Shown here piece by piece: positions 1 through 11,353 of a stretch of DNA of 64,000 bases (its first letter is position 1; every line of letters begins with the position of its first letter). The position numbers were made by a program, and so were the translations under genes. The notes under the pieces are model-generated. The model searched no databases and had not been told where the DNA came from. It was given only the letters and a program-made list of their open reading frames with translations. Origin of the DNA: Beroe forskalii (Eukaryota > Ctenophora > Nuda > Beroida > Beroidae); assembly GCA_011033025.1 (NCBI GenBank), contig WFMF01000005.1, positions 1,736,001 to 1,800,000 on the forward strand. Reading direction: 5' to 3'.

Positions 1-190
1 ATTTTCCGTTTAATAACCGTTTCTGTTTGACGTTTATTAAACGTTTCCCTAGAAACGTTTATGAAACGTAAATTTTAAACCGAATGTATGCTTTAAAACG
101 TTACGCGAAAAAACGTTTAATAAACGTTTATTAAACGTTATTTCGTTTCGTTAAGGTTTCCCAAAAAACGTTGAATAAACGTATTTTAAA
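1..190. repeat. Palindromic AAACGTTTATTAAACG-type tandem repeat
   Basis: Short units around AAACGTTTATTAAACGT recur many times with small differences. Each unit is close to its own reverse complement. The array is probably cut by the window edge. Just downstream (about 205-300) a short GCTCGACGACCA motif is repeated. No coding signal is visible. Confidence 0.75.
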
Positions 191-319
191 CGCTTTTTGG
201 CCGGCTGGGTTGGTGGTCGTCACGCTCGACGACCACAATACAATTACAGGTAAAATCTCATCCTACGCTCGCTGGTCGTCAGCTGCGCTCGACGACCAGC
301 GAAATAAATAATTACAATT

Positions 320-2150
320 CCCAAAACCAAAAAGGATTTGGTTGTGATGGTCCGCGGCGGTTTTAAGGCGTTCTTTACTGTAAAACCCATGATATGAGAA
401 AGAACGCGACGGTTAAAACTGCTGCAACGTCATATAAAACATACAGCATTCACGTAACTTTAATGTTTTAATGCATCAAAAAGTGCCGTTGCGGCAGTTT
501 TAACCGTCGCGTTCTTTCTCATATCATGGGTTTTACAGTAAAGAACGCCTTAAAACCGCCGCGGACCATCACAACCAAATCCTTTTTGGTTTTGGGAAAA
601 AATATCACCCTTTTTCTGTGCCGAGATATTGAAATTTGGCGTCAAATCACGCATAAAAATTCACGTTACCTAGCATTACTGATGACGTCACAATTACGTC
701 ATAAAATTAGATGAGCTATCTGAGACCCATTCATTTACACAGTTGGAACTATGACCGACAACATATCCAAAGATGAAGTTCTGGGGTGGTCCCGTTCTCT
801 CTCCACAAGCTTCACAAGATTTGCCAGTTTTTGGAATTTTTTTCGTGTCAAAGTGCTTCGAACAATCGCAAATATCTCTATGATGCCGTAGAGCCCGGAA
901 CTTTTTGACCACATCTTTGGAAAGTACATTAAATTTCCTTTCTGTGCTAACAGGAGCATTTTTTTCTATCTCGAAAGCTTCATACCGAAAAATTGCGTTG
1001 AAAAACGCCTATTTTTGGGAAAATCGACATTAAAAATTCTTAGTTTTGTGACGTCATTATGGCGTCATTATCATGACGTAGAATAGTTTTTAAGGTCACT
1101 AACTGCAAGTTCTATCTTTCTACTTTCCAACGCTGGGTCGATGAGCTCTGTATCTTTTATGGTTCCCGAGATATCGCCGATTAAATAGGGTATACTTCTC
1201 GCACTAAAGCGTCATCTCTCGTATATGTATATACCTCTATATGTATATATATATTTTTCCCAAAACCAAAAAGGATTTGGTTGTGATGGTCCGCGGCGGT
1301 TTTAAGGCGTTCTTTACTTTAAAACCCATGATATGGAAAAGAACGCGACGGTTAAAACTGCTGCAACGTCACTTCAAATTGTACAGCATTCACGAAACTA
1401 CAATGCTTCGAAAAAGTGCCGTTGCGGCAGTTTTAACCGTCGCGTTCTTTTCCATATCATGGGTTTTAAAGTAAAGAACGCCTTAAAACCGCGGACCATC
1501 ACAACCAAATCCTTTTTGGTTTTGGGAAAAAATATCACCCTTTTTCTGTGCTCAGATATTGAAATTTGGCGCCAAATCGCACGTACAAAATTCGCGTTAC
1601 CTAGCATTATTGATGACGTCACAATTACGTCATAAAATTAGATTAACTATCTGAGACCCATTCATTAGCACAGTTGGGACTATGACCGACAACATATCCA
1701 AAGATGAAGTTCTGGGCTGGTCCCGTTCTCTCATAATCATCCTTACCGTTTTTGCTTTTTTTTGCGATTTTTTCGTGTCAAAGTGTTTCAAACAAGCACA
1801 AATATCTCAATGATCCCAAGGAGCCCAGAACTGTTCAACCACATCTTTGGAAAGTACATTGAATGTCCTTTCAGCGCTAACAGGAGCATTTTTTCCTATC
1901 TCGAAAGCTTCATACCGAAAAATTGCGTTGAAAAACGCCTATTTTTCGGGAATTGAAATTTAAAATTCATGACATTGTGACGTCATAATGACGTCATAAA
2001 CATGACATAAGACAATTTTCAAGGGCAATTATCGTAAGTTCTACCTTTCTTCTTTCCAACGCTGGGTCGATGAGCCCTGTATCTTGTATGGTTCTCGAGA
2101 TATGGCTGTTTAAAGAGGGTACACTTTTCACCTAAAAAATGTTCTCTATT
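320..2150. repeat. Two tandem copies of a roughly 0.94-kb unit, each starting with a long hairpin
   Basis: Unit 1 starts near 320 and unit 2 near 1259, and they align over most of their length. Each opens with inverted arms of about 110 bp (320-434 with 485-599; 1259-1372 with 1420-1529) around a loop of about 50 bp. The arms begin CCCAAAACCAAAAAGG. A shared AT-rich body follows that contains several GACGTCA palindromes. The short ORFs here come from the hairpin arms and are not believable genes. Confidence 0.8.
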
Positions 2151-2204
2151 GGTATGTATGTACATATGTATATCTATATATACCTCTATATATATATACC
2201 TATG

Positions 2205-3325
2205 TATATATATGGTCGTAACCCAATTTAACAAAAGAACACCCTCGATTTCGGCAAAGTTCAAGTTGTAATAACTCGGCCATTTTTAATCCAATCGATC
2301 TGAAATTTTGGCAGTTGCACCTTTGGCCTCTAAACATGCGATGTTCAAATTTTAGTGCGATTTCGGCAACGGGAACTTACTCAAATTTCAACGTGAAATA
2401 TGGCCAATCCATGAAAACATATAGTTGGGGGCTGGCAAGCAAAGTTAAAAAACTCACTTCCGATGTCCGGAAGCTCGTTTACTGTAAGGATCGCCGTTCA
2501 ATGCTCGCCCTCGGACCCTTCGGGTCCTCGGGCTCGCGCTCGGGCCTTCGGCCCTCGCACTGTTAGGTCCGCCGTCCAATGCTCGCCCTCGGACCCTTCG
2601 GGTCCTCGGGCTCGCGGCTCGGGCCATCGGCCCTCGCACTGTTAGGTCCGCCGTCCAATGCTCACCCTCGGACCCTCCGGGTCCTCGGGCTCGCGCTCGG
2701 GCCTTCAGCCCTCGCCCAGTTAGGTTCGCCGTCCAAAGCTCGCCCTCGGGCCCTTCGGGCCCTCGGGCTCGCAAACCGCCGCGGGGGGCTTGCCAGCCCC
2801 CTGATATGTATGTATATATATGGTCGTAACCCAATTTAACAAGAACACCCTCGATTTTGGCAATATTCAAGTTGTAATAACTCGGTCATTTTTCATCCGA
2901 TTGACCTGAAATTTTGACAGTTGCACCTTTGACCCCTAAACATGTGATGTTCAAATTTTAGTGCGATTTCGGCAACGGGAACTTCCTCAAATTTCAACGT
3001 GAAATATGGTGAATCCATGAAAACATATAGTTGGGGGCTGGCAAGCAAAGTTAAGAAAACTCACTCCTGATGCTCGGAGGCTCGTGTACTGTTAGAATAG
3101 CCGTCCAATGCTCGCCCTCGGACCCTTCGGGTCCTCGGGCTCACGCTCGGGCCTTCGGCCCTCACTGTTAGGTCCGCCGTCAATGCTCGCCCTCGGACCC
3201 TTCGGGTCCTCAGGCTCGCGGCTCAGGCCTTCGGCCCTCGCACTGTTTGGACCGCCGTTCAATGCTCGCCCTCGGGCCCTTCGGGCCTCAGGCTCACAAA
3301 CCGCCGCGGGGCTTGCCAGCCCCCT
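2205..3325. repeat. Duplicated block with a GC-rich 78-bp hairpin minisatellite
   Basis: Two blocks (about 2210-2805 and 2815-3325) share an AT-rich leader starting TATGGTCGTAACCC, then a GC-rich minisatellite, then a GGGGCTTGCCAGCCCC hairpin. The minisatellite unit is about 78 bp, with four units near 2500-2790 and three near 3105-3310. It is made of nested small palindromes such as CTCGGACCCTTCGGGTCCTC and CTCGGGCCTTCGGCCCTC. Long apparent ORFs on both strands are a by-product of this low-complexity sequence. Confidence 0.85.
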
Positions 3326-3339
3326 GATATTCACTGTGT

Positions 3340-4380
3340 ACACTGTTTGGCTATAACTTGAGAACGGATCGATATTTTTCAAAAGTATTTTTTCGTCTAG
3401 TAGATGAACGATTTACAAAGATTATAAATATGCTTGAATATGTTTATTATCAATAACAAACTGTTGAAACACAAGGAAATATTAAGTTTACGAAAATCCA
3501 AGTTTTAGCTATAACATTGCATCTGAGCAATATTTTTTCCAAATTCTTTTCCCTCTGGTAGATGTTTGTGTTGCGAAGATTCTAAACATGCTTAAATGTC
3601 TTGATTATTAATAACAAGCTGTTGAAACACAAGGAAATATTCAGTTGATAAAAAATCTAGTTTTGGCTAGTATAACATTGCACCCGATCGATATATATTT
3701 ATTAAATTCTTTTTTTCTCTAGTTGATAAATAATCCATGAAATTTTTCATAATGCTTCAGAGGCTAAGTAGCAATGAAAAGCGGTTGAAACACAAGGAAA
3801 TGTTTTGTTTCTAAAGCTTACTTTTGGCTGAATCATTGCGGCTGATTGATATTTTTCTTTAATTCTTTTTTCCTTCGATAGATGGATGTTTTTCGAAGGT
3901 TCTAAACATGCTTAAATAAGTTGAGTTATGCAAACCAACTGTTGAAACACAAGGAAATATTAAATTTACTAGCAAAACCCGCGACCTCCGGTCGGGTGCT
4001 CGATTGGGTTGCAGTGATGTCAGACCGGACAGACTGGGTCCTGCTAGAAAGCAGTACCTGAGACCTCATATCAAAACATTCATAACATACTGTGAATTTG
4101 CTGATGAGACAGTGCTTTACAATCCATATAGTCTAGTTAACCAGTGTCAAGGATCTTATTTCACGTCTTCTGATACATTACGGAGTGGTGTCAGACCGGA
4201 CAGACGCCAGACAAACATAATTACATAGATAAATATATATATGATGAAGAATTATATATAGTAAGATGAAAAAGTAAGTCTTGGCTCTAACACCTCGTTT
4301 GATCGATATTTCTTTCAAATTCTTTTTTCCTCTGGAAGATGAACGTTCTAAACATGCCTTGATGTGTTCCAAAAAAAAAT
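3340..4380. repeat. Roughly 155-bp tandem repeat, interrupted by an insertion
   Basis: The phrase GTTGAAACACAAGGAAAT recurs at about 3464, 3619, 3783 and 3939, giving a period near 155 bp. Each unit contains a run resembling TTCTTTTTTCCTCT and a GATCGATAT-like motif. The fifth unit is split by foreign DNA at about 3966-4260 that begins ACTAGCAAAACCCGCGACC and contains GTCAGACCGGACAGAC twice; the repeat then resumes to about 4375. The insert resembles the end of a small transposon, and a similar inverted end (CGCGGGCAAACGCTAGTATA) occurs near 32610. Confidence 0.7.
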
Positions 4381-4383
4381 TCA

Positions 4384-4690
4384 GCTGTGGCGGGCTGTTG
4401 TGATCAAAATGTTTCTAAATCGATTTAGAGGCAGATTACTGAATTGATTTGGAGGCAGATTCAGATAGGAAATACCATAAATTTTTCGCCTGCGGCGGGC
4501 TGTTGTGATCAAATTATACATTAGCAAATTGATCTTAGAGGCAGATTCAGATGGAAATACCATGAAATTTTTTCGCCTGCGGCGGGCTGTTGTGATCAAA
4601 TTATACATTACCAAATTGATCTTAGAGGCAGATTCAGATGGGAAATACCATAAAATTTTTCGACGGATAAAAAATTCTGGAAACGGTGGC
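4384..4690. repeat. Tandem repeat with GGCGGGCTGTTGTGATCAAA units
   Basis: Three copies begin near 4388, 4494 and 4578 with GGCGGGCTGTTGTGATCAAA. They continue through a shared TAGAGGCAGATTCAGATGG segment and end in a TTTTTCGCCTGCGG-type joint. Reading frames across the array are low-complexity and not genic. Confidence 0.75.
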
Positions 4691-4714
4691 GACCAAATTG
4701 AGTAGTGAAAGTCT

Positions 4715-5545
4715 GCGCTCGACGACCCACAGGAGGTATTCTGTCACTGGGCCTGAAGTATAGAGAAATGGTAAGTCAATAGTGCTTGGGCATTATTTTC
4801 AACTTAATAACAGCGCTGTCGTTTCTGTCATAAACATTCCTATGAATGTTATACTAAGAATCAAAAGAGCAGCAGGGGTCTGGGGGCGGCAGCCCCTGTA
4901 GCCAGAGGTCTGAAGTATAGAGAAATGGTAAGTCAATAGTGTTTGGACATTATTTTCAACTTAATAACAGCACTGTCGTTTCTGTTATAAAAATTCCAAT
5001 AATGTTATACTAAGAATCAAAAGTGCAGCAGGGGTCTGGGGGTGGCAGCCCCAGAAGCCAGAGGTCTGGAGTATAAATAATTAGCAACTAAATAGTGTTT
5101 GAGCATTGTTGTCAACTTAACGACGCTCTTGTTGCTGTTGTACGAAATCTCAATAAATATAAAATCAAAAGAGCAGCAGGGGTCTGGGGGCGGCAGCCCC
5201 CAGAAGCCAGAGGTCTGAAGTATAGAGAAATGGTAAGTCAATCGTGTTTGGGCATTATTTTCAACTTAATAACAGCGCTGTCCTTTCTGTCATAAAAATC
5301 CCAATAAATGTTATTCTAAGAATCAAAAGAGCAGCAGGGGTCTGGGGGCGGCAGCTCCCAGAAGCCAGAGTTCTAGAGTATAACGAAGTGGCAACTCATT
5401 AGTGTTTGGGCATTGTTTTCAACTTAACAGCGCTGTTGTTGCTGTCGTACGAAATTCCGATGAATATTATATTTAGAATAAAAGGAGCAGCAGGGGTCTG
5501 GGGGCGGCAGCCCCCAGAAGCCAGAGGTCTGGAGTATAAAAGACA
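4715..5545. repeat. Roughly 153-bp tandem repeat with a GGGGTCTGGGGGC hairpin
   Basis: Five or more units recur near 4860, 5013, 5165, 5320 and 5470. Each has AGCAGCAGGGGTCTGGGGGC, a GGCAGCCCCCAGAAGCCAGAG hairpin half, and then an AT-rich segment ending in a TATACTAAGAATCAAAAG-type joint. The G-rich and C-rich halves can pair within each unit. Related hairpin sequence appears twice at about 48020 and 48155. Confidence 0.8.
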
Positions 5546-5564
5546 CCCCCCCAGAGGCTCCCTT

Positions 5565-5860
5565 TGATTTCAAATTGCCACAGTTGCACAGTTCTACCAC
5601 CGGTTGTGCAAGATTTTCACCGGTCTAGCCAGCTGCACCCAGAAATCATAATGTCAGGTGGATGTCACGTGACTGACCTGCGATTCAATATTTTCGCAGT
5701 TCTACCACCGGCTGTGCTAGATTTTCACCGGTCTAGCCAGCTGCACCCAGAAGTCATGATACCAGGTGGATGTCATGTGACTGTGCTGCGATTCAATATT
5801 TTCACAGTTCTGCCACCGGTTGTGCAAGATTTTCACCGGTCTAGCCTGATGTATGTATGA
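5565..5860. repeat. 108-bp tandem repeat, about 2.5 units
   Basis: The phrase AGTTCTACCACCGG recurs at about 5589, 5697 and 5805. The 108-bp period is a multiple of three, so one plus-strand frame stays open through the array. Its composition is simple, it has no start context or conserved domain, and I treat it as a repeat and not a gene. Confidence 0.65.
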
Positions 5861-6059
5861 TAAAGTTACACATTACTCTAGATAATTGTTTACACGATAC
5901 ACACATCAATGATTGAATTACATTGGGTAACATACATTGCACAGCACACAGGCAGCAACGTACGACCCTTCGGTACACAGTGATCAGTGTATAGGTGTGT
6001 GAGTATTGGATTTAGCAAGTATGTAAGTATAAGTTATGAAGTGAAGTACCTAGATGATG

Positions 6060-6186
6060 AAATAATGGTGTCACACAATTGTAGTCTAGTGTACTGGTGC
6101 CACACACTCGAGGTCTTGCGTACTGGTGTCACACACTTGTAGTCTAATGTACTTGTGTCGCACACTCGTAGTCTAGTGTACTGGTG
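6060..6186. repeat. 36-bp tandem repeat abutting LINE copy 1
   Basis: About four units of a GTAGTCTAGTGTACTGGTGT-type sequence, each followed by CACACAC, run directly up to the truncated 5' edge of LINE copy 1. The motif GGTGTCAC is close to the reverse complement of the TGACACC motif in the array at the LINE copy 2 insertion site. Confidence 0.65.
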
Positions 6187-8822
6187 TCCCCAACTTTGAG
6201 ATATCAGCAACAGTCCCAGAGAAGAACAGTGAGTTAGTATCCCCAGAAGGTTGCGAGAGGACGATCATCCATGTAGAGCAGCCTCATCACCCATATAAGA
6301 GTGCTTCATCTGTGAGCAGACCTCAATTGGCACCAGTCTCTGAAGCTTCATCGACCACCTTCACAGCGAGTGCAAGCAGACAGTCAGAACATTCCCAAAT
6401 GAAAGGAGATAGCAGAACTCTCATGATGATAGAAGAGACGTTGATTGAAATCAAGACAGCAGGGCCGTAATTCCCGGGGGGGCTAGGGGGGCTCGAAGCC
6501 CCCCCAAGATTTTTGAACGACTCAAAAAAACTTAAAACTCCCTAATAAAATTTCCAACTTAATTGATCTTTACAGTTTACTTATTAAATACAGAATGATG
6601 TTGATGCGTCATTTGCAATTGTGAAGGTTTGCACATCATATCAACACTTCATGTAGGCTAGTTTGTAGGTAATCCATGGTATTATCATCAACAAACCACA
6701 GTACAGAAGTGCAGTAATCTGATCAATCAATGTGTATATAACGGGTGATGACTTTTTATCACCCGTTAGTTAGTGGGCAAAAACAATAATAAAGAAAGAA
6801 ATAATTGATTATCATGCTCATATAATCGGATAATCCTCATAGATGTATGCAAGTGTCATACTGGAATGAATAAAAAAGATTCAATAATGTTCATAACAAT
6901 TTTAGGCCTAAAAACAAGCAAGTGCTCTGCGCTAAAAATGGGCCATCCGTTAGGAAAGGCACAAATTGTACTAAACACGGCTTGAAAAGTTGCTCAAAAC
7001 TTGTCAAAGTACCATTGTATAAGACTTATTATTACCCTCCCGTGGCTCAAACTCCAGTGTGATAATTATCGATATATCACTCCTTTATAGGACTACTGAA
7101 CAGTGGCGGAATAATAGAGCAGAATATCGTCAAATAAATTGTTGATTTTATGAAGGAGCACTCGATAATCTATAAAAACGTTGAATTCAGACGAGGGTCA
7201 GACCCGAGTGGTAGGGAGTACTGTTTTGTCGGGTAATAATACAATTAACAAACTCATGGATCGTGTTATATCGAAAATTGTCAAACTCGGCTGACGCCTC
7301 GTGTGATAATTTTCGATATATCACTCCCATTCGTTTGTTAATCGTACATCATTTTCACGATTCTTACCCATTTCTGTAGCCCGAAATTCATTCTCAGACA
7401 TTGGAAAACCCAAAATTTTTCGCTCGCCCAGCCCCCCCATCTCAAAATTGAGAATTACGGCCCTGCAAGACAGGTATGCAGTCTTTTGGTGATGAAATCG
7501 CTAGTCTCCGCCGAGAACATGATCTGCTCAAACCAACACCGGGAAGAAAAGAGAAACCAGCAAGGAGCACTCACTCTTTGGAGGTAGAAGAGCTGAAAGA
7601 ACTTTGGCAACAAAACTTGGAGAAGACTGATGAAGTGAAACAGCAGCTGGAGGCAAGGAAACTTGAGATTGCAGCACAAGAAATGAAAATCAACGAACTC
7701 AAAGATTACTTCGATAACTTCAGGGCTGAGCTAGAGAAGTACAGTGAAAGTGCATTCTTTAAAGAGGACTCCAAGCTAATCAAGGAGATTCATGAAGTGG
7801 TTGTTGGTGACGAGGCTCAACCAGAGAGCCTAGCTGACACTGAGTTCAACCTACCAGTCATCACCCACCGATACCAACCCCTGTGGAGTGAGATAGTCAT
7901 GGAACCCAACAGTGGGTCAGCGAGAGAGGCACCACGCAGCAGTCAACAAGGAGTTCGAGCAACCACCAGCAAAGTGTCCCTAGAAGCAGTCAGCGAGAAG
8001 TCCCACAAGCATCAGCACCAGCACAGGAGGAATCATCATCATCAAGGCGTGGAGCTGGCTTCAGCATGACGAATGCTGTTCTAGATTACCCTCCCCAATG
8101 TCGAACCTCAACAGACTCAGCAACCTCAACAACCAGCTGCAAGAAGTACCAGGATCCTACGTCGAGCACCCTCTCGTCCGGCCCCTCGTCGTGAGCAGAG
8201 TGAGCGTCGAGTGTTCAAGACTGTCCTCATCACCGACTCCATGCTCAGGCACATCAATCAGATCGATTCCTTGGGAGTGTATCATGAGATGCATCAACTC
8301 AACAAGAGGAACACCAACGGACTTCTAGATTCCGCATTGCAGAGACAGATACAGGAGATCAGGCCTGATTTCATCTATGTGCATCTCGGTGTCAATGACA
8401 TTATGCAAGGAGCATCTATCAGGAGCATCATGCACAACTTCCTCAAGTTCAAGAAGTTCACAGATCTTCTTTGGGGGACCCAGGTTACGATATCACTACC
8501 AGTCCTGACGAGGGACCCTGAACTCAACGAGTGGTTAAGTGAGCTCCGCTACACACTGCAAGAGTGGGTGAAGGAATTTGAGGAGCCTAATGAACCACGC
8601 CACACGCAGAAACTGTTGGTCAGCCACAATGAGAACTTCATCAGGAACGGACGGCCCATCCAAGACTTCCACAGCGACGACGGTGTCCACTTCTCCAGTG
8701 TCGGAAAGAACGAGATCCTGCGAAACTTCCGGCTTCACATCCATCATTTGACGAAACTCCAGAACAGTACGCCAATCCTGACTGTTGGTGGGAGGTATGT
8801 TTCCACACTTCAGAAAAGGTAA
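6187..8822 (+). pseudogene. LINE copy 1 ORF1 fragment (coiled coil plus SGNH hydrolase), frameshifted
   Basis: This is the C-terminal third of the same ORF1 seen intact at 23059-27426. The coiled-coil part is readable at 7476-8069 and the SGNH-hydrolase part at 8211-8822. They lie in different frames because copy 1 lacks single bases relative to copy 2 near 7950 and near 8080. A 1-kb DNA transposon also splits the region at 6460-7465. The hydrolase motifs TDSML, HLGVND and DDGVHFS are still present. It cannot make the full protein and is best called a pseudogene fragment. Confidence 0.85.
6460..7465. mobile_element. hAT-like non-autonomous DNA transposon (1,006 bp)
   Basis: Terminal inverted repeats start CAGGGCCGTAATTC and end GAATTACGGCCCTG. 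The element is flanked by an exact 8-bp duplication, CAAGACAG, at 6452-6459 and 7466-7473. LINE copy 2 shows the uninterrupted site. CAGGG-type ends with 8-bp duplications are typical of the hAT superfamily. No transposase ORF is present. Inside are two inverted GATATATCACTCC motifs and a run of G and C near each end. Part of its interior (about 7150-7235) is also found, diverged and inverted, near 48530-48615. Confidence 0.85.
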
Positions 8823-8856
8823 GTCCATTGCTGAAATGAAACCCACATGATTAACG

Positions 8857-10202
8857 ATGATCAATATGACTAAAAGCAACAAAATTAGTAATAATTCTGA
8901 CAAAAACACATCGACTGTTACCAAACATACTTTAAAATTTTTATCATGGAACATTCAAGCCCCCTCATCAGCTGAAGGTAATAAATTTCAAATAAAGGAT
9001 TTCAAAGACATACTAATACAGAATGACATTATCTGCTTACAAGAGACAAGACGAGACATACACTTATCAGGCTACAGAGCTGAGTGCAATAATCATGAGG
9101 ATAACACGGGGGGGGATCAGGGACTAAGTGCAAGACACGAGGCCGGGGTGGGTGGTGTTTGGCCCTTGGCGAAATCACTTAGTCCACTGTACTAACTGAG
9201 GTGGTCACCTTATGGGAAAATCATAATCACTTAGTCCAAATGGCATATTTTTCCATATTTGGGCACTTTTTTGCCAGATGACGTCATAATTTTGGGGTGG
9301 GTCCCCACAAATTGTATTAAATTTCAGTTAGTACACAGGACAAACTGCTCATTTTGGGGTGGGTCCCTACAAAACATGACAAATTTCAGTTAGTACATGG
9401 GACAAGTTTTATGCTCCTTTAGGGGTGGGTACCTTCAAATAGTGACAAATATCAGTTAGTACAGGGACAATCTGCCGCTTGGATAGGTTTTTATGCTAAT
9501 TTTGGGGTGGGTCTCTACAAATGGTGCCAAATATCACTTAGTTAACATCTAGTGGTAGGTGGTATTTCAAAATTGAATAAAAAATCACTTAGTACCCCTC
9601 GTGTCTTGCACTTAATCCATGATCCCCCCCCGGATAACAAACACGGTGGGGTCGCAATACTTGTCAAGAGTGAGTTTAAAGAAGGAATTGAATTCATTAA
9701 GGATAAAATGTGCCCTGATTATTTAATATGCAGACTGAAAAAATCATTCTTCCAACAAGAAGACGACATATATTTAGTAAATGTGTATGCCAGACCCCAT
9801 AACTCATCAGCTTCGTCAGCTGGAAACAGTGGACGTGAAGTTTTAGCAAAAATCGAAGAAATCGTCAACGACCTTAAAGATAAAGGTGAAGTAATCCTTT
9901 GTGGTGACTTTAATGCACGAATTGGCAAACTGTGTGGTATGATTAAACATGACTCGAATGATTTTGTTCCCATGCCTGAGGACTACGTACCCGATTACTA
10001 CAGAGAACGTAATTCACAAGATATCACTACCAACAATTACTGCAAACAATTTATCAACTTAGTATCTAACAATCAATTAAACATACTGAACGGCTGCACA
10101 CTAGGTGACTTCCAGGGTAAATTTACAAGTATTCAGCACAATGGTTGTAGTGTTATCGACTATTTTGCTGTTTCATCTAATTTTCAACGCAAGGTTAACT
10201 TT
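8857..10202 (+). pseudogene. LINE copy 1 ORF2 endonuclease fragment, interrupted
   Basis: The start of ORF2 (initiator at 8857) encodes the first part of an apurinic-type endonuclease (LSWNI, LQETRR). It is broken at 9107 by a 526-bp transposon, resumes at 9640 with GGVAILVK and GDFNARIG, and ends at 10202 where homology with copy 2 stops. The SDH box of the endonuclease and the whole reverse transcriptase are missing. Confidence 0.85.
9107..9632. mobile_element. G-run-ended non-autonomous DNA transposon (526 bp)
   Basis: The element starts CGGGGGGGGATCAGGG and ends GATCCCCCCCCG. Subterminal sequence GTGCAAGACACGAGG is matched inverted by CCTCGTGTCTTGCAC. It is flanked by a 7-bp repeat GATAACA at 9100-9106 and 9633-9639, and copy 2 has the single-copy empty site. 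Internally a TTTGGGGTGGGT-based unit is repeated four or five times. No coding capacity is visible. The superfamily is not clear; the element at 35553-36414 has the same architecture. Confidence 0.8.
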
Positions 10203-11353
10203 GTACTTTGCATTTTGTATCAATTTAGGTAGCTCTCTTATCTACTTTTGATAACGATATATAATCAGCTGCTGCTGCATTGCTGTGCGTATAGTATAAC
10301 ACTACAATACAGCATACATTGTACAATGGTGAATTTGACAAAAAATTGTCACAAAAATGACAGTGAAAACATTAAGGTTATCATTGGAAAACTGATAGAT
10401 AAGGCTGACATTTCTATAAGACCAGTTATTTCAAACTTTGATTGTTTTCAGACTAATCGCTCAGGTAACATTCAGCGTCTCAATCAGTTCAACGTTGCGT
10501 TGCTCGAAAGTTGTGCTACGTTCCTTGGCATTGCTCTCTCAGACGATCAGGGTTACAAATTGTTCACCAAGTCGACTTGTCACTCGCATATATCTCGGAT
10601 TGATGGCACTGATGCCTGCGAAGTGTGGTGACTGGTGGCTGTGACTACGTCATTGATCATGAGCCTGAGACTGCGCCCTTGTTTCACTGCTTCAAGTGTT
10701 TCAGAGGGGCTCATCAGTGCGAGAGGAACAGAACCCTTCATCAGACTCTATCAGCACTCGATGCACCTGGTGGATTTGTTTGGCTCTGTGACGAATGCCA
10801 TGGTGTTATTGACCCGAGAGCCCAGGGAAACAGAGATCACGCCACACTTCAGGGGTGTTACCGTCTGAAAGTCACAGTTCAGACAGTATGCCTGATCTCC
10901 TCTATGTCGGGTGGGCTATCATCCACCCAGGATATTCTGCCCGATGCATGGAACCCCTGCAGAACCCCCTCTTCTCAAGTACCAGAGAATCCTCCCAGCT
11001 CGTCTCAGGCAGACACTCCGGCTTGTCAGAGGTACCTTAAATGGAACTGCCCTCATGGTATCAGCGGGAAGAAGATGATTGAGGGTAGATGCTGTCCCTA
11101 TTCTCATTCTCCCAGAATTTGTTATAAGTACAGATCAGCGGGATCTTCTGACAGCAAAGGGTGTAAGAAAGGAAACAACTGCCCTTACTTCCATCCTGAA
11201 ATCTGCAAAGCTGTGGTACAGAATGGTTCATGTGCTAAAAAAGACTGCTCAAGTTTCATCCCAGTTCTGCCAGGGAAAGCGAGAAGTGACTCAAAGCTAA
11301 CCCACAAGCTGAAAGGGAAGAGCCACAAAGCAGAAGAATGTCAGCAACTCTAA
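10203..11353 (+). pseudogene. LINE ORF1 remnant with PHD finger and CCCH zinc fingers
   Basis: A likely start at 10326 follows the context ACATTGTACAATGG, also seen at the ORF1 of 16753. An N-terminal stretch to about 10600 is followed, after at least one frameshift near 10625, by a PHD-like finger (CFKC, a later H-x2-C pair, then a GGFVWLCDEC end) at about 10690-10810. At about 11030-11255 come CCCH-type fingers (CPHG, CCPYSH, CKKGNNCPYFH, then CAKKDCSSF). PHD domains are known in ORF1 proteins of CR1-like LINEs, and CCCH clusters are common in invertebrate LINE ORF1s. No matching ORF2 follows. The junction at 10203 shows that this element or a rearrangement cut off LINE copy 1. Confidence 0.6.

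Larger units (their letters stand above)
6187..10202 (+). mobile_element. LINE copy 1: fragment truncated at both ends, carrying two nested insertions
   Basis: The segment aligns almost base for base with the 25801-28270 part of LINE copy 2. It starts inside ORF1 and stops abruptly inside the ORF2 endonuclease region, where unrelated LINE sequence takes over. It has been interrupted by a hAT-like element at 6460-7465 and a G-run-ended element at 9107-9632. In both cases copy 2 supplies the empty site. Single-base deletions break ORF1. The high similarity to copy 2 points to a recent common source. Confidence 0.9.

Noticed and set aside
2454..2870. 138-residue Arg/Gly-rich minus-strand ORF
   Set aside because: It is encoded entirely by the GC-rich hairpin minisatellite, which is open in several frames on both strands.
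10248..10631. Independent host gene before the zinc-finger ORF
   Set aside because: Position, start context and the following PHD/CCCH fingers indicate the N-terminal part of a LINE ORF1.
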